A stretch of 64,000 bases of DNA from Paracoccus sp. IB05 (GTDB lineage: Bacteria > Pseudomonadota > Alphaproteobacteria > Rhodobacterales > Rhodobacteraceae). Location: NCBI RefSeq assembly GCF_016405985.1, contig NZ_JAEFCF010000019.1, forward strand, positions 1 through 64,000, in the 5' to 3' direction. The notes below the pieces were generated by a model, which saw only the letters and a list, made by a program, of their open reading frames with translations, was not told where the DNA came from and did not search any database. The translations under genes and the position numbers were made by a program. Shown piece by piece: positions 25,608 through 34,906 of this stretch; the stretch's first letter is position 1, and the number at the start of each line of letters is the position of its first letter.

Positions 25608-26186
25608 TTGCAGCGCATCATCATCCACTGGACCGGCGGCCCGCATCAGCCGACCGGGCTTGACCTGCACCATTATCACTATGTGATCGACGGCACCGGT
25701 AAGGTTCATCCTGGGCGATTCCCGGTCGCGGCCAATGCCGGACGCCTGGTGAAAGGGGCTTACGCGGCCCATACGCTCAATTGCAACACCGGCAGCATCG
25801 GCGTCGCGCTGGCGGCGATGGCGGGCGCGGTGGAGCAGCCGTTCCGCCCCGGCAGCGTCCCGGTCACCGAGGCGCAATTGCGGGCGCTGGCGGGGCTGTG
25901 CCGCGAGCTCTGCGCGCGCTACGCCATCCCGCTCACACCGCGTACGGTGCTGACCCATGCCGAGGTACAACCGACGCTTGGCATCGCGCAGCGCGGCAAA
26001 TGGGATGTGACCTGGCTGCCGGGCATGGCCGCACCCGGGCCCGCGGTCGAGACCGGCCACCGGCTGCGCGCGCTGATCGCCGCCCCGCTGCCTGCGCAAG
26101 AGACCCGCGCGCGCGGCGGCGTCATCGCCGGCATTGTCGCGCTGATCGCACGGATTTTCTCACGTCAAAACAGGAGCTTCGCATGA
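25608..26186 (+). CDS. N-acetylmuramoyl-L-alanine amidase (endolysin-like)
   Basis: A 192-residue amidase_2/PGRP-like enzyme. Zn-ligand candidates are the His of IIIHWTGGPH, His in TVLTHAEVQPT and the downstream KWDVTW segment where the third ligand (Asp) lies. The start is TTG at 25608 with GGAGG 6 nt upstream. There is no signal peptide, as in phage endolysins. A basic tail with hydrophobic residues (VIAGIVALIARIF) follows the domain. The stop overlaps the next small membrane gene (ATGA). Confidence 0.82.
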   Translation: MQRIIIHWTGGPHQPTGLDLHHYHYVIDGTGKVHPGRFPVAANAGRLVKGAYAAHTLNCNTGSIGVALAAMAGAVEQPFRPGSVPVTEAQLRALAGLCRELCARYAIPLTPRTVLTHAEVQPTLGIAQRGKWDVTWLPGMAAPGPAVETGHRLRALIAAPLPAQETRARGGVIAGIVALIARIFSRQNRSFA

Positions 26187-26374
26187 TGGCTGTTCTGGCC
26201 CGTATTCTCGCGCGTTATGTCTCGGGGGCGCTGGTGGCTTACGGTGTGATCGATCCGGGCCTTGGGCGCGAGATGGCGCTGGACCCGGATCTGGCGCTGA
26301 TGATCGGAACAACACTCGGCGGGCTGGCCGAAGCCGGCTATGCGCTGGCGGTCCGCTTTGGCTGGCAAAGATGA
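26183..26374 (+). CDS. Small membrane protein, holin candidate
   Basis: 63 residues with two hydrophobic stretches (ARYVSGALVAYGVI and ALMIGTTLGGLAEAGYALAV) separated by an acidic turn. Its start is in the ATGA overlap with the amidase, with AGGAG 6 nt upstream, and its stop overlaps the next gene. The position after an endolysin-like gene and the two-helix layout suggest a holin, but no family could be confirmed. A second ATG follows immediately at 26186, giving a dual-start arrangement sometimes seen in holins. Confidence 0.65.
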   Translation: MMAVLARILARYVSGALVAYGVIDPGLGREMALDPDLALMIGTTLGGLAEAGYALAVRFGWQR

Positions 26375-26592
26375 CGGGGTGGCCGGTGGCGGCTTTCGCG
26401 CTGGTTCTGGTGCCTGTGATGGCGCTGATCGGCTGGTGGCGTGCGCGCGTGGCAGCGCGCAAGGTCGTTCAGGCGGAAAGCGAGGCGCATTCTGCGCAGA
26501 CATGCAGGCAAATGGATGCGGCCGCATCTCTGGGCAATGATCCGGATGCTGCCCGTCGCTGGTTGCATGCGCGGGGCGAAGCCGGGCACTGA
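26371..26592 (+). CDS. Small single-span protein, spanin-like candidate
   Basis: 73 residues. An N-terminal hydrophobic helix (VAAFALVLVPVMALIGWW) is followed by a charged helical region (RVAARKVVQAESEAHSAQT) and a variable tail. The layout of one N-terminal membrane helix plus a periplasmic coiled segment resembles inner-membrane spanins. It overlaps the preceding gene by ATGA, which supports a coupled cassette. The function is not proven. Confidence 0.6.
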   Translation: MTGWPVAAFALVLVPVMALIGWWRARVAARKVVQAESEAHSAQTCRQMDAAASLGNDPDAARRWLHARGEAGH

Positions 26593-26722
26593 CCCGCTTT
26601 GCGACGGCAGCAGAATTGCCCGCCAGGATCACGCAAAGGCGCTGGCGACTGAGGCCGGCAATGCGGCAGTGCTGCGCGGACAGCGCCTCATCGCGCTGAT
26701 CGATGCCGCCAGCGGGCACTGA
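26567..26722 (+). CDS. Possible overlapping small gene of the lysis-like cassette
   Basis: A 51-residue frame that starts inside the previous gene (26 nt overlap) and ends 130 nt past it. Its sequence (MRGAKPGTDPLCDGSRIARQ, then LRGQRLIALIDAA) recalls small proteins downstream of phage lysis genes. It has no signal peptide or lipobox, so an outer-membrane spanin is not supported. It could be fortuitous. Confidence 0.35.
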   Translation: MRGAKPGTDPLCDGSRIARQDHAKALATEAGNAAVLRGQRLIALIDAASGH

Positions 26723-27160
26723 GACGACCGCGAAGCGTGAAAGTCCTGAGAAACCGCAGTCACGCCCCGGTAACCTTGCCCGGACCTGACTGTCTTCGCC
26801 CGGGCCCCTGAACGGTCGGGGGCCGCATCCCGATCAGTAAAGGCGGCGCATTCCCCCTTCGCTGCGCATCCCCGCCCAATTCCCGCCCGTTCCGGCGGCG
26901 CCGCCACACTTTGCCGCAGGCCACAGGTCCACAACCGGCAGCAGCGCAGCACAGGCCCTGCACCAGGGGACCAGATCCTCAGCCAGATCACCACCGCTTC
27001 CATTCGGCTGCGCCCGATCTTCTCCATTTCCCCCTGGCAAAAATACTCCCGCCGGAGGCAAAGCGCCCCGCAGGGGCGCCCGGCCCATTTCCCTGGCTGC
27101 AGGCAAAAACGCCCCGAAGATCACGCCCTCCGGTGACACTGGCCTCAGGCGACACTGGCC
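26723..27160. other. Gene-poor spacer before dadA
   Basis: 438 nt with weak ORFs on both strands, none convincing. The right part carries a variant of the dispersed intergenic repeat (27021-27060) and a CGCCCCGCAGGGGCG palindrome next to it. Confidence 0.5.
27021..27060. repeat. Dispersed intergenic repeat, diverged copy D
   Basis: On the minus strand GCCTCCGGCGGGAGTATTTTTGCC, matching the CCTCCGGCGGGGATATTT part of the copy near 37708-37725. Confidence 0.5.
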
Positions 27161-28411
27161 TCAGGCGTAACGGCTGATCGCGAGATCCTTCGCGTCGATC
27201 TCCGGCGCGCGCCCCGAAACCAGATCCGCCAGCACCCGACCCGAGCCGCAGCTCATCGTCCAGCCCAGCGTCCCATGGCCGGTATTGAGGAACAGCCCCT
27301 GAACCTTTGTTCCCCCGATCACCGGCGTGCCATCCGGCGTCATCGGGCGCAGCCCGGTCCAGAACGAGGCCTGTTTCGGATCGCCCCCCGGGAAGAGGTC
27401 CATCACGGAATGCTCAAGCGTCCGGCGCCGCTTCGCATCCAGCCGGTCATTATAGCCGGAAATCTCGGCCATACCGCCGACCCGGATCCGGTCGCCCAGC
27501 CGGGTGATCGCGATTTTATAGGTCTCGTCCATGATGGTCGATTCCGGGGCCCGCGCCGGATCCGCAATCGGGATGGTCAGCGAATAGCCCTTCACCGGAT
27601 AGACCGGAAGTCTGATCCCCATCGGCTTCAGGATCTGTGGCGAGTAAGACCCGAGGCACACCACCACCGCATCCGCTTTCACCAGACCCTTATCGGTCTT
27701 CACGCCCGTCGCCCGCCCGCCCTCAGTCACGATATGCTCAATCGTCTCGCCCCAGCGGAAGGTCACGCCCTTTTCCGCCGACAAAGCCGCCAGAGCAGTG
27801 GTGAATTTGAAGCAATCCCCGGTCTCGTCAAGCGGCGTGCGCAAGCCGCCCACGATCCGGTCTTTCACATGGGCGAGGCCGGGCTCCACCGCGATACAGC
27901 CCTCCGGGTCGAGCAGCTCGCAGGGGATGCCATCCGCCTTCAGCGCCTTCACATCCTTGGCCGAGGCCTCCAGCTGCGCCTCGGTGCGGAACAGCTGCAG
28001 CGTGCCCTTCATGCCGTGATCATATTGAATCCCGGTCTCCTGGCGGATCTGGGCAAAGCTCTCGCGCGAATAATCCGCGATCCTGAGCATCCGGCTTTTG
28101 TTGATCGCATAGCGCGAGGCGGTGCAGTTCCCGAGCAGTTTGAACAGCCAGCCGATCATCGCCGTGTCGATCTTCAGCTTCAGGATCAGAGGGGCATGTT
28201 CCATCATCACCCATTTGATCGCTTTCAGGGGGATCCCCGGCGCGGCCCAGGGGCTGCAATAGCCAAACGACACCTCGCCCGCATTGGCGAAAGAGGTCTC
28301 CAGCGCCGGTCCGTCCTCGCGGTCGATCACCGTGACCTCATGGCCGGCCTTGGCCAGATACCAGGCCGAGGTGATGCCCACGACCCCGCCCCCAAGAACG
28401 ATGACTTTCAT
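27161..28411 (-). CDS. dadA: D-amino acid dehydrogenase small subunit DadA
   Basis: A 416-residue FAD-dependent dehydrogenase of the DAO family. The dinucleotide-binding motif is at the N-terminus ([21 protein letters not shown]). [19 protein letters not shown] and the C-terminal [18 protein letters not shown] are DadA signatures. It oxidises D-amino acids, typically D-alanine, to 2-oxoacids and feeds electrons to the respiratory chain. It is divergent from an Lrp-type regulator, which is its likely controller. No alanine racemase gene is adjacent. Confidence 0.94.
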   Translation of the reverse strand: MKVIVLGGGVVGITSAWYLAKAGHEVTVIDREDGPALETSFANAGEVSFGYCSPWAAPGIPLKAIKWVMMEHAPLILKLKIDTAMIGWLFKLLGNCTASRYAINKSRMLRIADYSRESFAQIRQETGIQYDHGMKGTLQLFRTEAQLEASAKDVKALKADGIPCELLDPEGCIAVEPGLAHVKDRIVGGLRTPLDETGDCFKFTTALAALSAEKGVTFRWGETIEHIVTEGGRATGVKTDKGLVKADAVVVCLGSYSPQILKPMGIRLPVYPVKGYSLTIPIADPARAPESTIMDETYKIAITRLGDRIRVGGMAEISGYNDRLDAKRRRTLEHSVMDLFPGGDPKQASFWTGLRPMTPDGTPVIGGTKVQGLFLNTGHGTLGWTMSCGSGRVLADLVSGRAPEIDAKDLAISRYA

Positions 28412-28584
28412 TCTGATCTTCCCCTGCTGCCGGCCCCGATCCTGCGCGCGATCCTGGGGGGCCTGGCCATGATGCCGATTTTTCCCGATGCTCGTTGATC
28501 ATTGATCGAATGTCCTGTTGATTGACGCAATATTCTGCGATTATTTGGCTATCAGTGAAACAATCGGGCGGCAGGCGCAATTTT
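28412..28584. promoter_or_regulatory. dadA/Lrp divergent control region
   Basis: A 173-nt AT-rich divergent intergenic region. Around 28496-28515 are overlapping TTGATCATTGATC repeats that could serve as Lrp-type binding sites. This is a position-based inference. Confidence 0.4.
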
Positions 28585-29025
28585 ATGTCAGAGATCGACC
28601 GGATTGACCGCACCTTGATTCGAGCGCTCCGCCGCGATGCCCGCATGTCCAATGTCGCGCTGGCGGCAGAGGTTGGGCTCTCGCCCTCGGCCTGCCTGCG
28701 CCGGGTGCGTCTGCTGGAAGAAAACGGCACCATCCGCGGCTATACGGCGCTGGTAGCGGGCCCTGCCTCGGAAAGCCGCCATGTGGTGATCGTGCGGATC
28801 AGCCTCTCGCGCCAGACCGAAGAGATCCTGAACGCCTTTGAGGCCGAGGTCCGCAAACATCCCGAGATCCGGCAATGCTGGCTGATGACCGGCGAAGAAG
28901 ACTACCTTCTCCATCTCGAGGCCGAAAACCCCGGCGATTATGAGCGGATCCATAAAGAGATCCTCTCGCGCCTGCCGGGCGTCACCCGGATCAATTCCAG
29001 CTTCGCCATTCGCAGCGTCATCTGA
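28585..29025 (+). CDS. Lrp/AsnC-family transcriptional regulator
   Basis: 146 residues. An N-terminal helix-turn-helix (IDRTLIRALRRDARMSNVALAAEVGLSPSACLRRVRLLE) is joined to a C-terminal RAM/ligand-sensing domain (CWLMTGEEDYLLHLEAENPGDYERI). It probably senses an amino acid such as alanine and regulates divergent dadA. The ATG at 28585 gives the family start; an upstream in-frame ATG at 28522 lies in the control region. Confidence 0.9.
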   Translation: MSEIDRIDRTLIRALRRDARMSNVALAAEVGLSPSACLRRVRLLEENGTIRGYTALVAGPASESRHVVIVRISLSRQTEEILNAFEAEVRKHPEIRQCWLMTGEEDYLLHLEAENPGDYERIHKEILSRLPGVTRINSSFAIRSVI

Positions 29026-29917
29026 CAGCGCGCTCGCGCGCGTATGGACGCGTATGGACGCGTATGGAGATGTATCAGGAGAGCTGTGTCAGTCCATGCG
29101 CCCCGCCTGGCTCAGCGCGGGTTTGCACCTCTGCGGCGGGGAGGGGCCGGATTGCGGCGAATTTGCGGCGGATCCCCGGCAAAAACCCTGCACCGGTGCA
29201 GATGATTCGCAGATTTCCCCGGGGTCAATGTTGCTCAGGAGAGCGTTAATACTTCGAAACCAGCTTACTGATCAGCCTTTGGCAACGCGACATCACAAGA
29301 GGAACACAATCTCTTTTGCTTTTCGGGACAAGGTTAATTCACGCCGGAGTTGTTGCGGGCTGTTCCGTTTCAGGCAACAAATCCAGGGCATCTGACCGGA
29401 TTCAGGCGCTTCTGCGCAGAGATTTCGAAAGTTCTTGGCGAATTCTACTGAAATTTTCTGAAACTCTGACCGGATCTGTCGCCGGTATGGAAACAATTGT
29501 CCTGTCGAAAATGGCCGCCGGCTCGCCTTGTGGGACTGGTTCTGGCCTGCGGATGAACACCTTTTTGCCGCAATCTGCCCCTTTTCCGCTTCACTCCGGG
29601 GCAAAGCAAAGCTAGATATTGATTGTCAGCTGCAAGACGTATGGGCCGTGGGGGCGGTCGTATGTTGGTGGTGTGCCGCAAGGCACCAGAGTGGTGACGA
29701 GAGTGCTGCCGATACCGGTAATCCGGAATCCCGCTTTTGCGGGTAAGGTCTTTTGCAGGCCGGCATCCCCTCATCCCATCCACCTCCATTCGACGGGTTC
29801 GCTCGGTATTTCCGTGCGATTGTGCCCGTTGCAGGAGTTTACGACGACCATTTCGGGTCGTTTCTGGATGGGATTTGCGGCGACGGATTTCGTTGTCGGG
29901 ATGTACGAGGATCTGAG
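29026..29917. other. Long intergenic region before the RTX gene
   Basis: 892 nt with no convincing gene. It includes a short tandem repeat (29039-29066), an AT-richer centre around 29230-29500 and a CCCGC-TTTT-GCGGG hairpin near 29731-29744. It probably contains the RTX promoter. Confidence 0.55.
29039..29066. repeat. 10-bp direct tandem repeat
   Basis: Nearly three copies of CGTATGGACG in a row just after the Lrp-type gene. Function unknown. Confidence 0.6.
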
Positions 29918-32371
29918 ATGCCTGTTATCGCGCTTTACACCTTTGAAGAACCGACGACGCACCTCATCCGTGACGAAGCCCCTTCGCATGGCGAGCAGAA
30001 TGGTGGCCTGACCGGCGGGGCGACCGTCAGCGGCGGCAACCTCAATCTGGACGGCCAGACCGGCTATGTGAAATTCGATCCTCACATGGATTTCCAGCTT
30101 TCGAGCGGCACCGTCGGCATCAGCTTTACCCCGACCGCCAGCCCGCTGAGCGACAATCAGACTGTTGTGTCGCGCGACACCGCCGGCGATTACGAGGGCA
30201 GCTTCCGCATCGAGGTTACCCCGGATGGCGCGGTGATCGTGACCAGCGAAAGCGGTTCGGGCGACACTGTTTACACCACCGGCCCTGGGTTCTTTACGTC
30301 CGGCGACACCATCGACCTGACCTTCTCCTGGGATCAGGGCGGTGCCGGCGGCCAGCTCAATGTCACCAATACCACCACCGGCGGCGTCAGCTCGCAGCCG
30401 ACTTCGCCTGATGTGACCCTGGTGATGGCCGATTACGGCCAGCCCTGGATCCTCGGCGGCGGCCAGGAAACCACCACCGACCCGCTGAACCCCGATGTCA
30501 CCAGCCATTTCGAAGGCACGGTCGGCCATTTCTGGGTCTCGGACAGCGTTGACAACCATCCGGTCGGTGAGCCGCCGGTTGCAAATCCCGACATCGCCGA
30601 GGTGGATGAGGATGGCGTGGTGGATATCGACGTCCTCGCCAATGACAGCGATCCCGAGGGCGGCGCCCTGACCGTGACCAGCGCGAGTGCCGGCAATGGC
30701 ACCGTTGAGATCGGCGACAATGGCGTGCTGACCTATCGTCCGAACCCCGATTTCAACGGCGAAGACACCATCACCTATATGATCACCGATCCGGACGGGA
30801 TGACCGCCTCGACCACGGTGACGGTGACGGTGCATCCGGTGAATGACGATCCGGTGGCGAATGACGACTTTGCCTCGACCACCGGCAGCACCCCGGTCGT
30901 GATCTATCCGCTGACCAATGACACCGATGTCGATGGCGACACCCTGTCACTGGTTGGGACGCCGACCTCGCCCAATGGCACGGTCGAGCTGCTGCCCGAT
31001 GGTGGCATCCGCTTTACGCCGAACCCGGGCTTCACCGGCACCGCCGAGATCGGCTATGACATCTCGGACGGCAATGGCGGCACCGATACCGCGACGATCT
31101 TCGTCACCGTCAATCCCGGCACCGGCCGCGATGGCATCATCACCGGGACCGATGGCGATGATCTGATCGGACCTGGCTATATCGATGCCGATGGGGATGA
31201 GGTCGATGCCGGTGACGCGATCATCCCGGGCGATGGCCCGGATGATGACCGTATCTATGCCGGCGCGGGCAATGACACCGTGCTCGCGGGGGCAGGCAAT
31301 GACACCGTTTACGGTGGCACCGGCGATGATCAGCTTTACGGCGGATCGGGCAATGACCTGCTCTATGGCGGCGAGGGCGACGATATCCTGTTCGGCGGCA
31401 CCGGCGACGACACGCTTTATGGCGGGGCAGGTGACGACACTCTGTTTGGCGGTGCCGGCGCGGATCAGCTGTTCGGCGGCGAGGGGCATAATGTCATCTT
31501 CGGCGGCGCCGGAAATGACACAATCACCCTGAGCGGCGGCGGCGACACGGTTTTCGGTGGCGCAGATCGCGACACGATCATTGTCGAGAACCAGGGCGCC
31601 GGGACCGGCAGCTATATTGACGGCGGCGAAGAGGGCGACGATTACGACACGCTCGACCTTTCGGGTGCCGGGCCGCTGCGCATCGATTATGACCCGGAGA
31701 ATCCGGAAAATGGCCGCGTCCATTTCCTGGACCGTGACGGCAATGAGGTCGGCCATCTCGACTTCCGCAATATCGAGAATGTCATCCCCTGCTTTACCCC
31801 CGGCACGCTGATCGCGACGCCGCGTGGTGAGGTGCCGGTCGAGGAGTTGCGCGCCGGTGACCGGGTGATCACCCGCGACAATGGCATCCAGGAAATCCGC
31901 TGGATCGGTGAAAAGGCCCTGACCGGGCAGCAGCTGCGCGTCGAGAGCCATCTGCAGCCGGTTCTGGTCAAAGCGCACAGCCTCGGCAATGGCCTGCCCG
32001 AGCGTGACATGCTGGTCTCGCCGAACCACCGTCTGCTCGTCGCCAATGACCGCACCCAGCTTTACTTCGACGAGCATGAAGTGCTGGTCTCGGCCAAGCA
32101 TCTTGTGGGCGCGAACGGCATCCATCAGATCGAGTCGATCGGTGTCAGCTATATTCACTTCATGTGTGACCGCCACGAGGTCGTGCTGTCGAACGGTGCC
32201 TGGACCGAAAGCTTCCAGCCCGGCGATTACACGCTGAAAGGCATGGGCAATGCGCAACGCAACGAGATCTTCGAACTCTTCCCGGATCTGAAGACCGAAG
32301 AAGGCCTCGGCAATTACCATGCTGCCCGCCGCACCTTGAAAAAGCATGAGGCGAAACTGCTCGCCCGCTGA
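29918..32371 (+). CDS. Secreted RTX protein with LamG-like, cadherin-like and Hint domains
   Basis: 817 residues. An N-terminal lectin-like (LamG) fold covers about residues 1-205. Two cadherin-like/VCBS domains cover about 215-400 (each with an ANDSDPEGG or TNDTDVDGD calcium motif). RTX nonapeptides (GGxGxDxxx, for example YGGSGNDLL) run from about 440 to 547. A Hint_2 domain starts around Cys625 (IENVIPCFTPGTLIATPRG) and includes SPNHRLLV. The ATG at 29918 has GAGG 7 nt upstream. It is probably exported by a type I system not found in this window. The Hint domain may self-cleave. Confidence 0.88.
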   Translation: MPVIALYTFEEPTTHLIRDEAPSHGEQNGGLTGGATVSGGNLNLDGQTGYVKFDPHMDFQLSSGTVGISFTPTASPLSDNQTVVSRDTAGDYEGSFRIEVTPDGAVIVTSESGSGDTVYTTGPGFFTSGDTIDLTFSWDQGGAGGQLNVTNTTTGGVSSQPTSPDVTLVMADYGQPWILGGGQETTTDPLNPDVTSHFEGTVGHFWVSDSVDNHPVGEPPVANPDIAEVDEDGVVDIDVLANDSDPEGGALTVTSASAGNGTVEIGDNGVLTYRPNPDFNGEDTITYMITDPDGMTASTTVTVTVHPVNDDPVANDDFASTTGSTPVVIYPLTNDTDVDGDTLSLVGTPTSPNGTVELLPDGGIRFTPNPGFTGTAEIGYDISDGNGGTDTATIFVTVNPGTGRDGIITGTDGDDLIGPGYIDADGDEVDAGDAIIPGDGPDDDRIYAGAGNDTVLAGAGNDTVYGGTGDDQLYGGSGNDLLYGGEGDDILFGGTGDDTLYGGAGDDTLFGGAGADQLFGGEGHNVIFGGAGNDTITLSGGGDTVFGGADRDTIIVENQGAGTGSYIDGGEEGDDYDTLDLSGAGPLRIDYDPENPENGRVHFLDRDGNEVGHLDFRNIENVIPCFTPGTLIATPRGEVPVEELRAGDRVITRDNGIQEIRWIGEKALTGQQLRVESHLQPVLVKAHSLGNGLPERDMLVSPNHRLLVANDRTQLYFDEHEVLVSAKHLVGANGIHQIESIGVSYIHFMCDRHEVVLSNGAWTESFQPGDYTLKGMGNAQRNEIFELFPDLKTEEGLGNYHAARRTLKKHEAKLLAR

Positions 32372-32440
32372 GCCCTGAAGGCCCGGCACCACGGTTTATG
32401 CAGCGACTCCGGCGGATCAATCCGCTGGACGAGAGGAAAA

Positions 32441-32470
32441 GGGCTCCGCTTGCGGGGCCCTTTTTCTTTT
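32441..32470 (+). terminator. Intrinsic terminator after the RTX gene
   Basis: GGGCTCCGC/GCGGGGCCC stem with one G.U pair and a 2-nt loop, followed by TTTTTCTTTT. Confidence 0.85.
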
Positions 32471-32532
32471 GCGCAGCAGATTTTCGGGGGCGGGGGCTTC
32501 AGACAGGGGCCGCCGATCCGGAAGCCGCAATG

Positions 32533-32559
32533 AAAAAGAGGGGCCGGAAATCCGGCCCC
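32533..32559 (-). terminator. Intrinsic terminator after the DUF1127 gene
   Basis: GGGGCCGG/CCGGCCCC stem with a 4-nt loop. On the minus strand it is followed by TCTTTTTC. Confidence 0.85.
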
Positions 32560-32617
32560 AGTCTCAGGGGTTCAATTAGGGGAGGGAGGCGATTTCGCGG
32601 CGCTTTTGCGCCCGCGA

Positions 32618-32845
32618 TCACGCGCGCCAGAACGGCTTTGCGACTTCGCTGTCGCGTGTCACCGGGGCCATGCCGATATCGCGCAGCAGGTGATCATCCA
32701 GCCGGGCCAGCGACAGGCGTGTGCGCTTTCGGCTCTGCCACCGCGCCAGACCTCGGCCAATTGTGACCAGCAGGCGCGATACCGGCGGCAACCGGTCAAG
32801 CCGCGACAAAGGCGCAGGGCGGGAGGGGGCGGATTGCCAGGTCAT
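32618..32845 (-). CDS. DUF1127 domain protein
   Basis: A 75-residue basic protein with the DUF1127 core near the C-terminus (LARLDDHLLRDIGMAPVTRDSEV). Small DUF1127 proteins have been linked to stress and to RNA turnover or phosphate homeostasis in alphaproteobacteria. It is divergent from the MocR-type regulator, whose operator candidate lies in the 87-nt gap, so it may be a target. Confidence 0.85.
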   Translation of the reverse strand: MTWQSAPSRPAPLSRLDRLPPVSRLLVTIGRGLARWQSRKRTRLSLARLDDHLLRDIGMAPVTRDSEVAKPFWRA

Positions 32846-32857
32846 TTCTGTTATGCC

Positions 32858-32871
32858 TTGTATTGGTACAA
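32858..32871. promoter_or_regulatory. Operator candidate for the MocR-type regulator
   Basis: TTGTA-N4-TACAA inverted repeat (32858-32871), with further TACAA half-sites in the next 35 nt. It lies between the divergent DUF1127 and MocR genes. Direct-repeat or inverted ATACAA elements are common MocR targets; binding is inferred. Confidence 0.5.
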
Positions 32872-32932
32872 TCTGGCTGATATGCTACAAAAAGAAATAC
32901 AATAGCCAAATATCAATCACCAGAGCTACATT

Positions 32933-34333
32933 GTGCCGGATACAAGATGGTCTCCTGATCTCAGCGCCTGGGCTGGCCCGAAATATCTCGGCCTCAGCCG
33001 CGCGCTTCGCGATGCAATCCGTGCGGGCGATCTGCCGCCGGGCACACAATTGCCCACGGTTCGCGATCTGGCCTGGCGCCTGTCTCTGACGCCGGGCACC
33101 GTGGCGCGGGCCTATCAGATCTCGACGCAAGAGGGGCTTTTGGAGGCCACGGTTGGCCGCGGCACCTTTGTTGCCTCCAGTCAGCCGCGGCTCGGGCCGA
33201 CACAGCCGCTTTACACCGAACGTCTGCCGATGCGGGTCGGCGCCATCGATATGCGGCCGCCGCAGGTGCCCGAGGTCGGCCAGGCCGAGGCCTTCCAGGA
33301 GGCGCTGACCACCATGGCCGCCGGCACCGCGCGCGGCTGGACCGATTACACCAGCCAGTCGGGGGAATATGCCCTTCGGACCGAGGTCCTGCGCTGGATG
33401 GGGGACCGGATCCTTGGCCCGGCGACGGCGGATGACATCATGCTGACCCATGGCGGGCAGAATGCGGTCGGGCTGATCTTCGATTGTTGCCTGCGGGGCG
33501 ACCGGCCGGTGGTGGTTCTGGAAGAACTCGCCTATCCGGGCTTCCGTTATGCCGCGCGCTCGGCCCGTGCCGATGTTGTGGCGGTCGAGATCGACGAATA
33601 TGGCGTCATCCCCGAGGCGCTGGAGGCGGTCTGCCGCCGGCACGGACCGCAGGTGCTGTGCCTGACGTCTGAGGCGCAAAATCCGACGACCGGCAGGATG
33701 CCGGTGGAGCGGCGGATGCAGATTGCGCGCATCGCTCGCGATTATGATCTGCAAGTGCTTGAAGATGATTGCTATTCCGTTGCAGAAAGCGATCTTCCCA
33801 CCCTGCGGGCCCTGGCGCCGGAACGGGTCTGGCTGGTCGGCAGCATCTCGAAAACCGTCTCGGCAGCGATGCGCTTTGGCTTTGTGATCTGCCCGGCGGG
33901 GATGGGCGAGGCGGGGCGGCTGTCGGCCCAATACGGCTTTTTCGCCCTGGCGCGGCCGGTTTCGGATCTGATGCTGCATCTGTTTCGCTCGGGCGCTGCC
34001 GAAGAGATCCGGGCGAAGGTCCAGGCCGAGTTTGCCCATCGCATCCAGGTCGCCGTCAACCGGCTGGGCGGCTATGATCTTTCCTGGCAGCCCGGCGTGC
34101 CCTTTGTCTGGCTGAACCTGCCGCAGGGCTGGCGCGCCTCGTCCTTTTCGCGCATGGCGGAATCCGAGGGCGTCATGGTGCGCTCGGCGGATGAATATGC
34201 GCTGGTGGGCGGGCGGGCGCCACATGCGATCCGCCTTGCTATCCCGGGCGCCTTGCCGCTTTGCGATTTCGAGCTGGGCCTTGACCGGCTGGCGGCTTTG
34301 CTGGCCAATCCGCCCTCGGCACTCGCAGTCTGA
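32933..34333 (+). CDS. MocR/PdxR-family regulator (GntR HTH plus aminotransferase domain)
   Basis: 466 residues with a GTG start. An N-terminal GntR winged helix (ALRDAIRAGDLPPGTQLPTVRDLAWRLSLTPGTVARAYQ) is fused to a type I aminotransferase fold from about residue 100. The PLP-binding Lys is in VGSISKTVSAAMRFG, and the Asp and Arg partners are in VLEDDCYS and RLAIPG. MocR regulators control PLP, GABA or taurine genes, or neighbours. The divergent DUF1127 gene is the nearest possible target; no PLP synthesis gene is adjacent. Confidence 0.9.
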   Translation: MPDTRWSPDLSAWAGPKYLGLSRALRDAIRAGDLPPGTQLPTVRDLAWRLSLTPGTVARAYQISTQEGLLEATVGRGTFVASSQPRLGPTQPLYTERLPMRVGAIDMRPPQVPEVGQAEAFQEALTTMAAGTARGWTDYTSQSGEYALRTEVLRWMGDRILGPATADDIMLTHGGQNAVGLIFDCCLRGDRPVVVLEELAYPGFRYAARSARADVVAVEIDEYGVIPEALEAVCRRHGPQVLCLTSEAQNPTTGRMPVERRMQIARIARDYDLQVLEDDCYSVAESDLPTLRALAPERVWLVGSISKTVSAAMRFGFVICPAGMGEAGRLSAQYGFFALARPVSDLMLHLFRSGAAEEIRAKVQAEFAHRIQVAVNRLGGYDLSWQPGVPFVWLNLPQGWRASSFSRMAESEGVMVRSADEYALVGGRAPHAIRLAIPGALPLCDFELGLDRLAALLANPPSALAV

Positions 34334-34467
34334 AGCGGGCAGTCTGAAACGGCTGGTCTGAAATGCATCGCCTGGCGCGCACAAGTGTTGCTCTGCGGAC
34401 TCGGATCGTGATTTCGGGGGGTTACAGGCGGCTCTTCATGTTGACGGCGCGGGCCTGACATTGTCCC

Positions 34468-34758
34468 ATGCTGAAAAGAGCAGCAAAAATGAGATCTCGA
34501 ATGGGACAGCAGGCCATTTTCCACGCCCCGCGCGGGTGTTCCGATTTCCTGGGCTGGCGCCGTCGCGGCGATGCGGTTGAGGTGGTTTACGATGACGGTG
34601 CAGCCCGTCACATGATCTGGCGCGTCGAGGCGGGCGAGGGCTTTGAAGAGCAGCTTTCCGATGCGCTTCAGGTCGCGGTGGAACAGCCGCGTATCGTGCT
34701 CGCCCTTTATGCCGAGCTGAATAAACGCGCCATAGCCGTAGAAATGATCAGAGGCTGA
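34468..34758 (+). CDS. Small hypothetical protein
   Basis: At most 96 residues, not recognised. Features are FHAPRGCSDFLGWRRRGDAVEVVYDDGAARHMIWRVE followed by an acidic helical half. In-frame ATGs at 34489 and 34501 are possible starts, the latter giving MGQQAIFHAPRG. It is soluble by appearance, with one Cys. A strong terminator follows at 34768, so it is probably monocistronic and not part of the transporter operon. Confidence 0.5.
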   Translation: MLKRAAKMRSRMGQQAIFHAPRGCSDFLGWRRRGDAVEVVYDDGAARHMIWRVEAGEGFEEQLSDALQVAVEQPRIVLALYAELNKRAIAVEMIRG

Positions 34759-34767
34759 CCAGAGCGC

Positions 34768-34798
34768 CGCCGCCCAGCCGGGCGGCGCAACTTTTTTT
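34768..34798 (+). terminator. Intrinsic terminator before potB
   Basis: CGCCGCCC-AGCC-GGGCGGCG stem followed by CAACTTTTTTT. Confidence 0.85.
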
Positions 34799-34906
34799 GG
34801 CAGCTTCCCTTGCCTTCGCATCTGCAGGCTTGCATGAAAGCCAGAGCGGCGTCAGTATTTTGATCAAACAGACGTCGGCAGGAATCCGGCAAATCCGGGG
34901 GTAAAG

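Noticed and set aside
26834-27139. 101-codon minus-strand ORF before dadA
   Set aside because: Its start lies in the dispersed repeat and the product shows no family features.
29771-32392. Minus-strand ORFs opposite the RTX protein
   Set aside because: Repetitive antisense reading of RTX repeats gives Ala/Ile/Val-rich pseudo-proteins.
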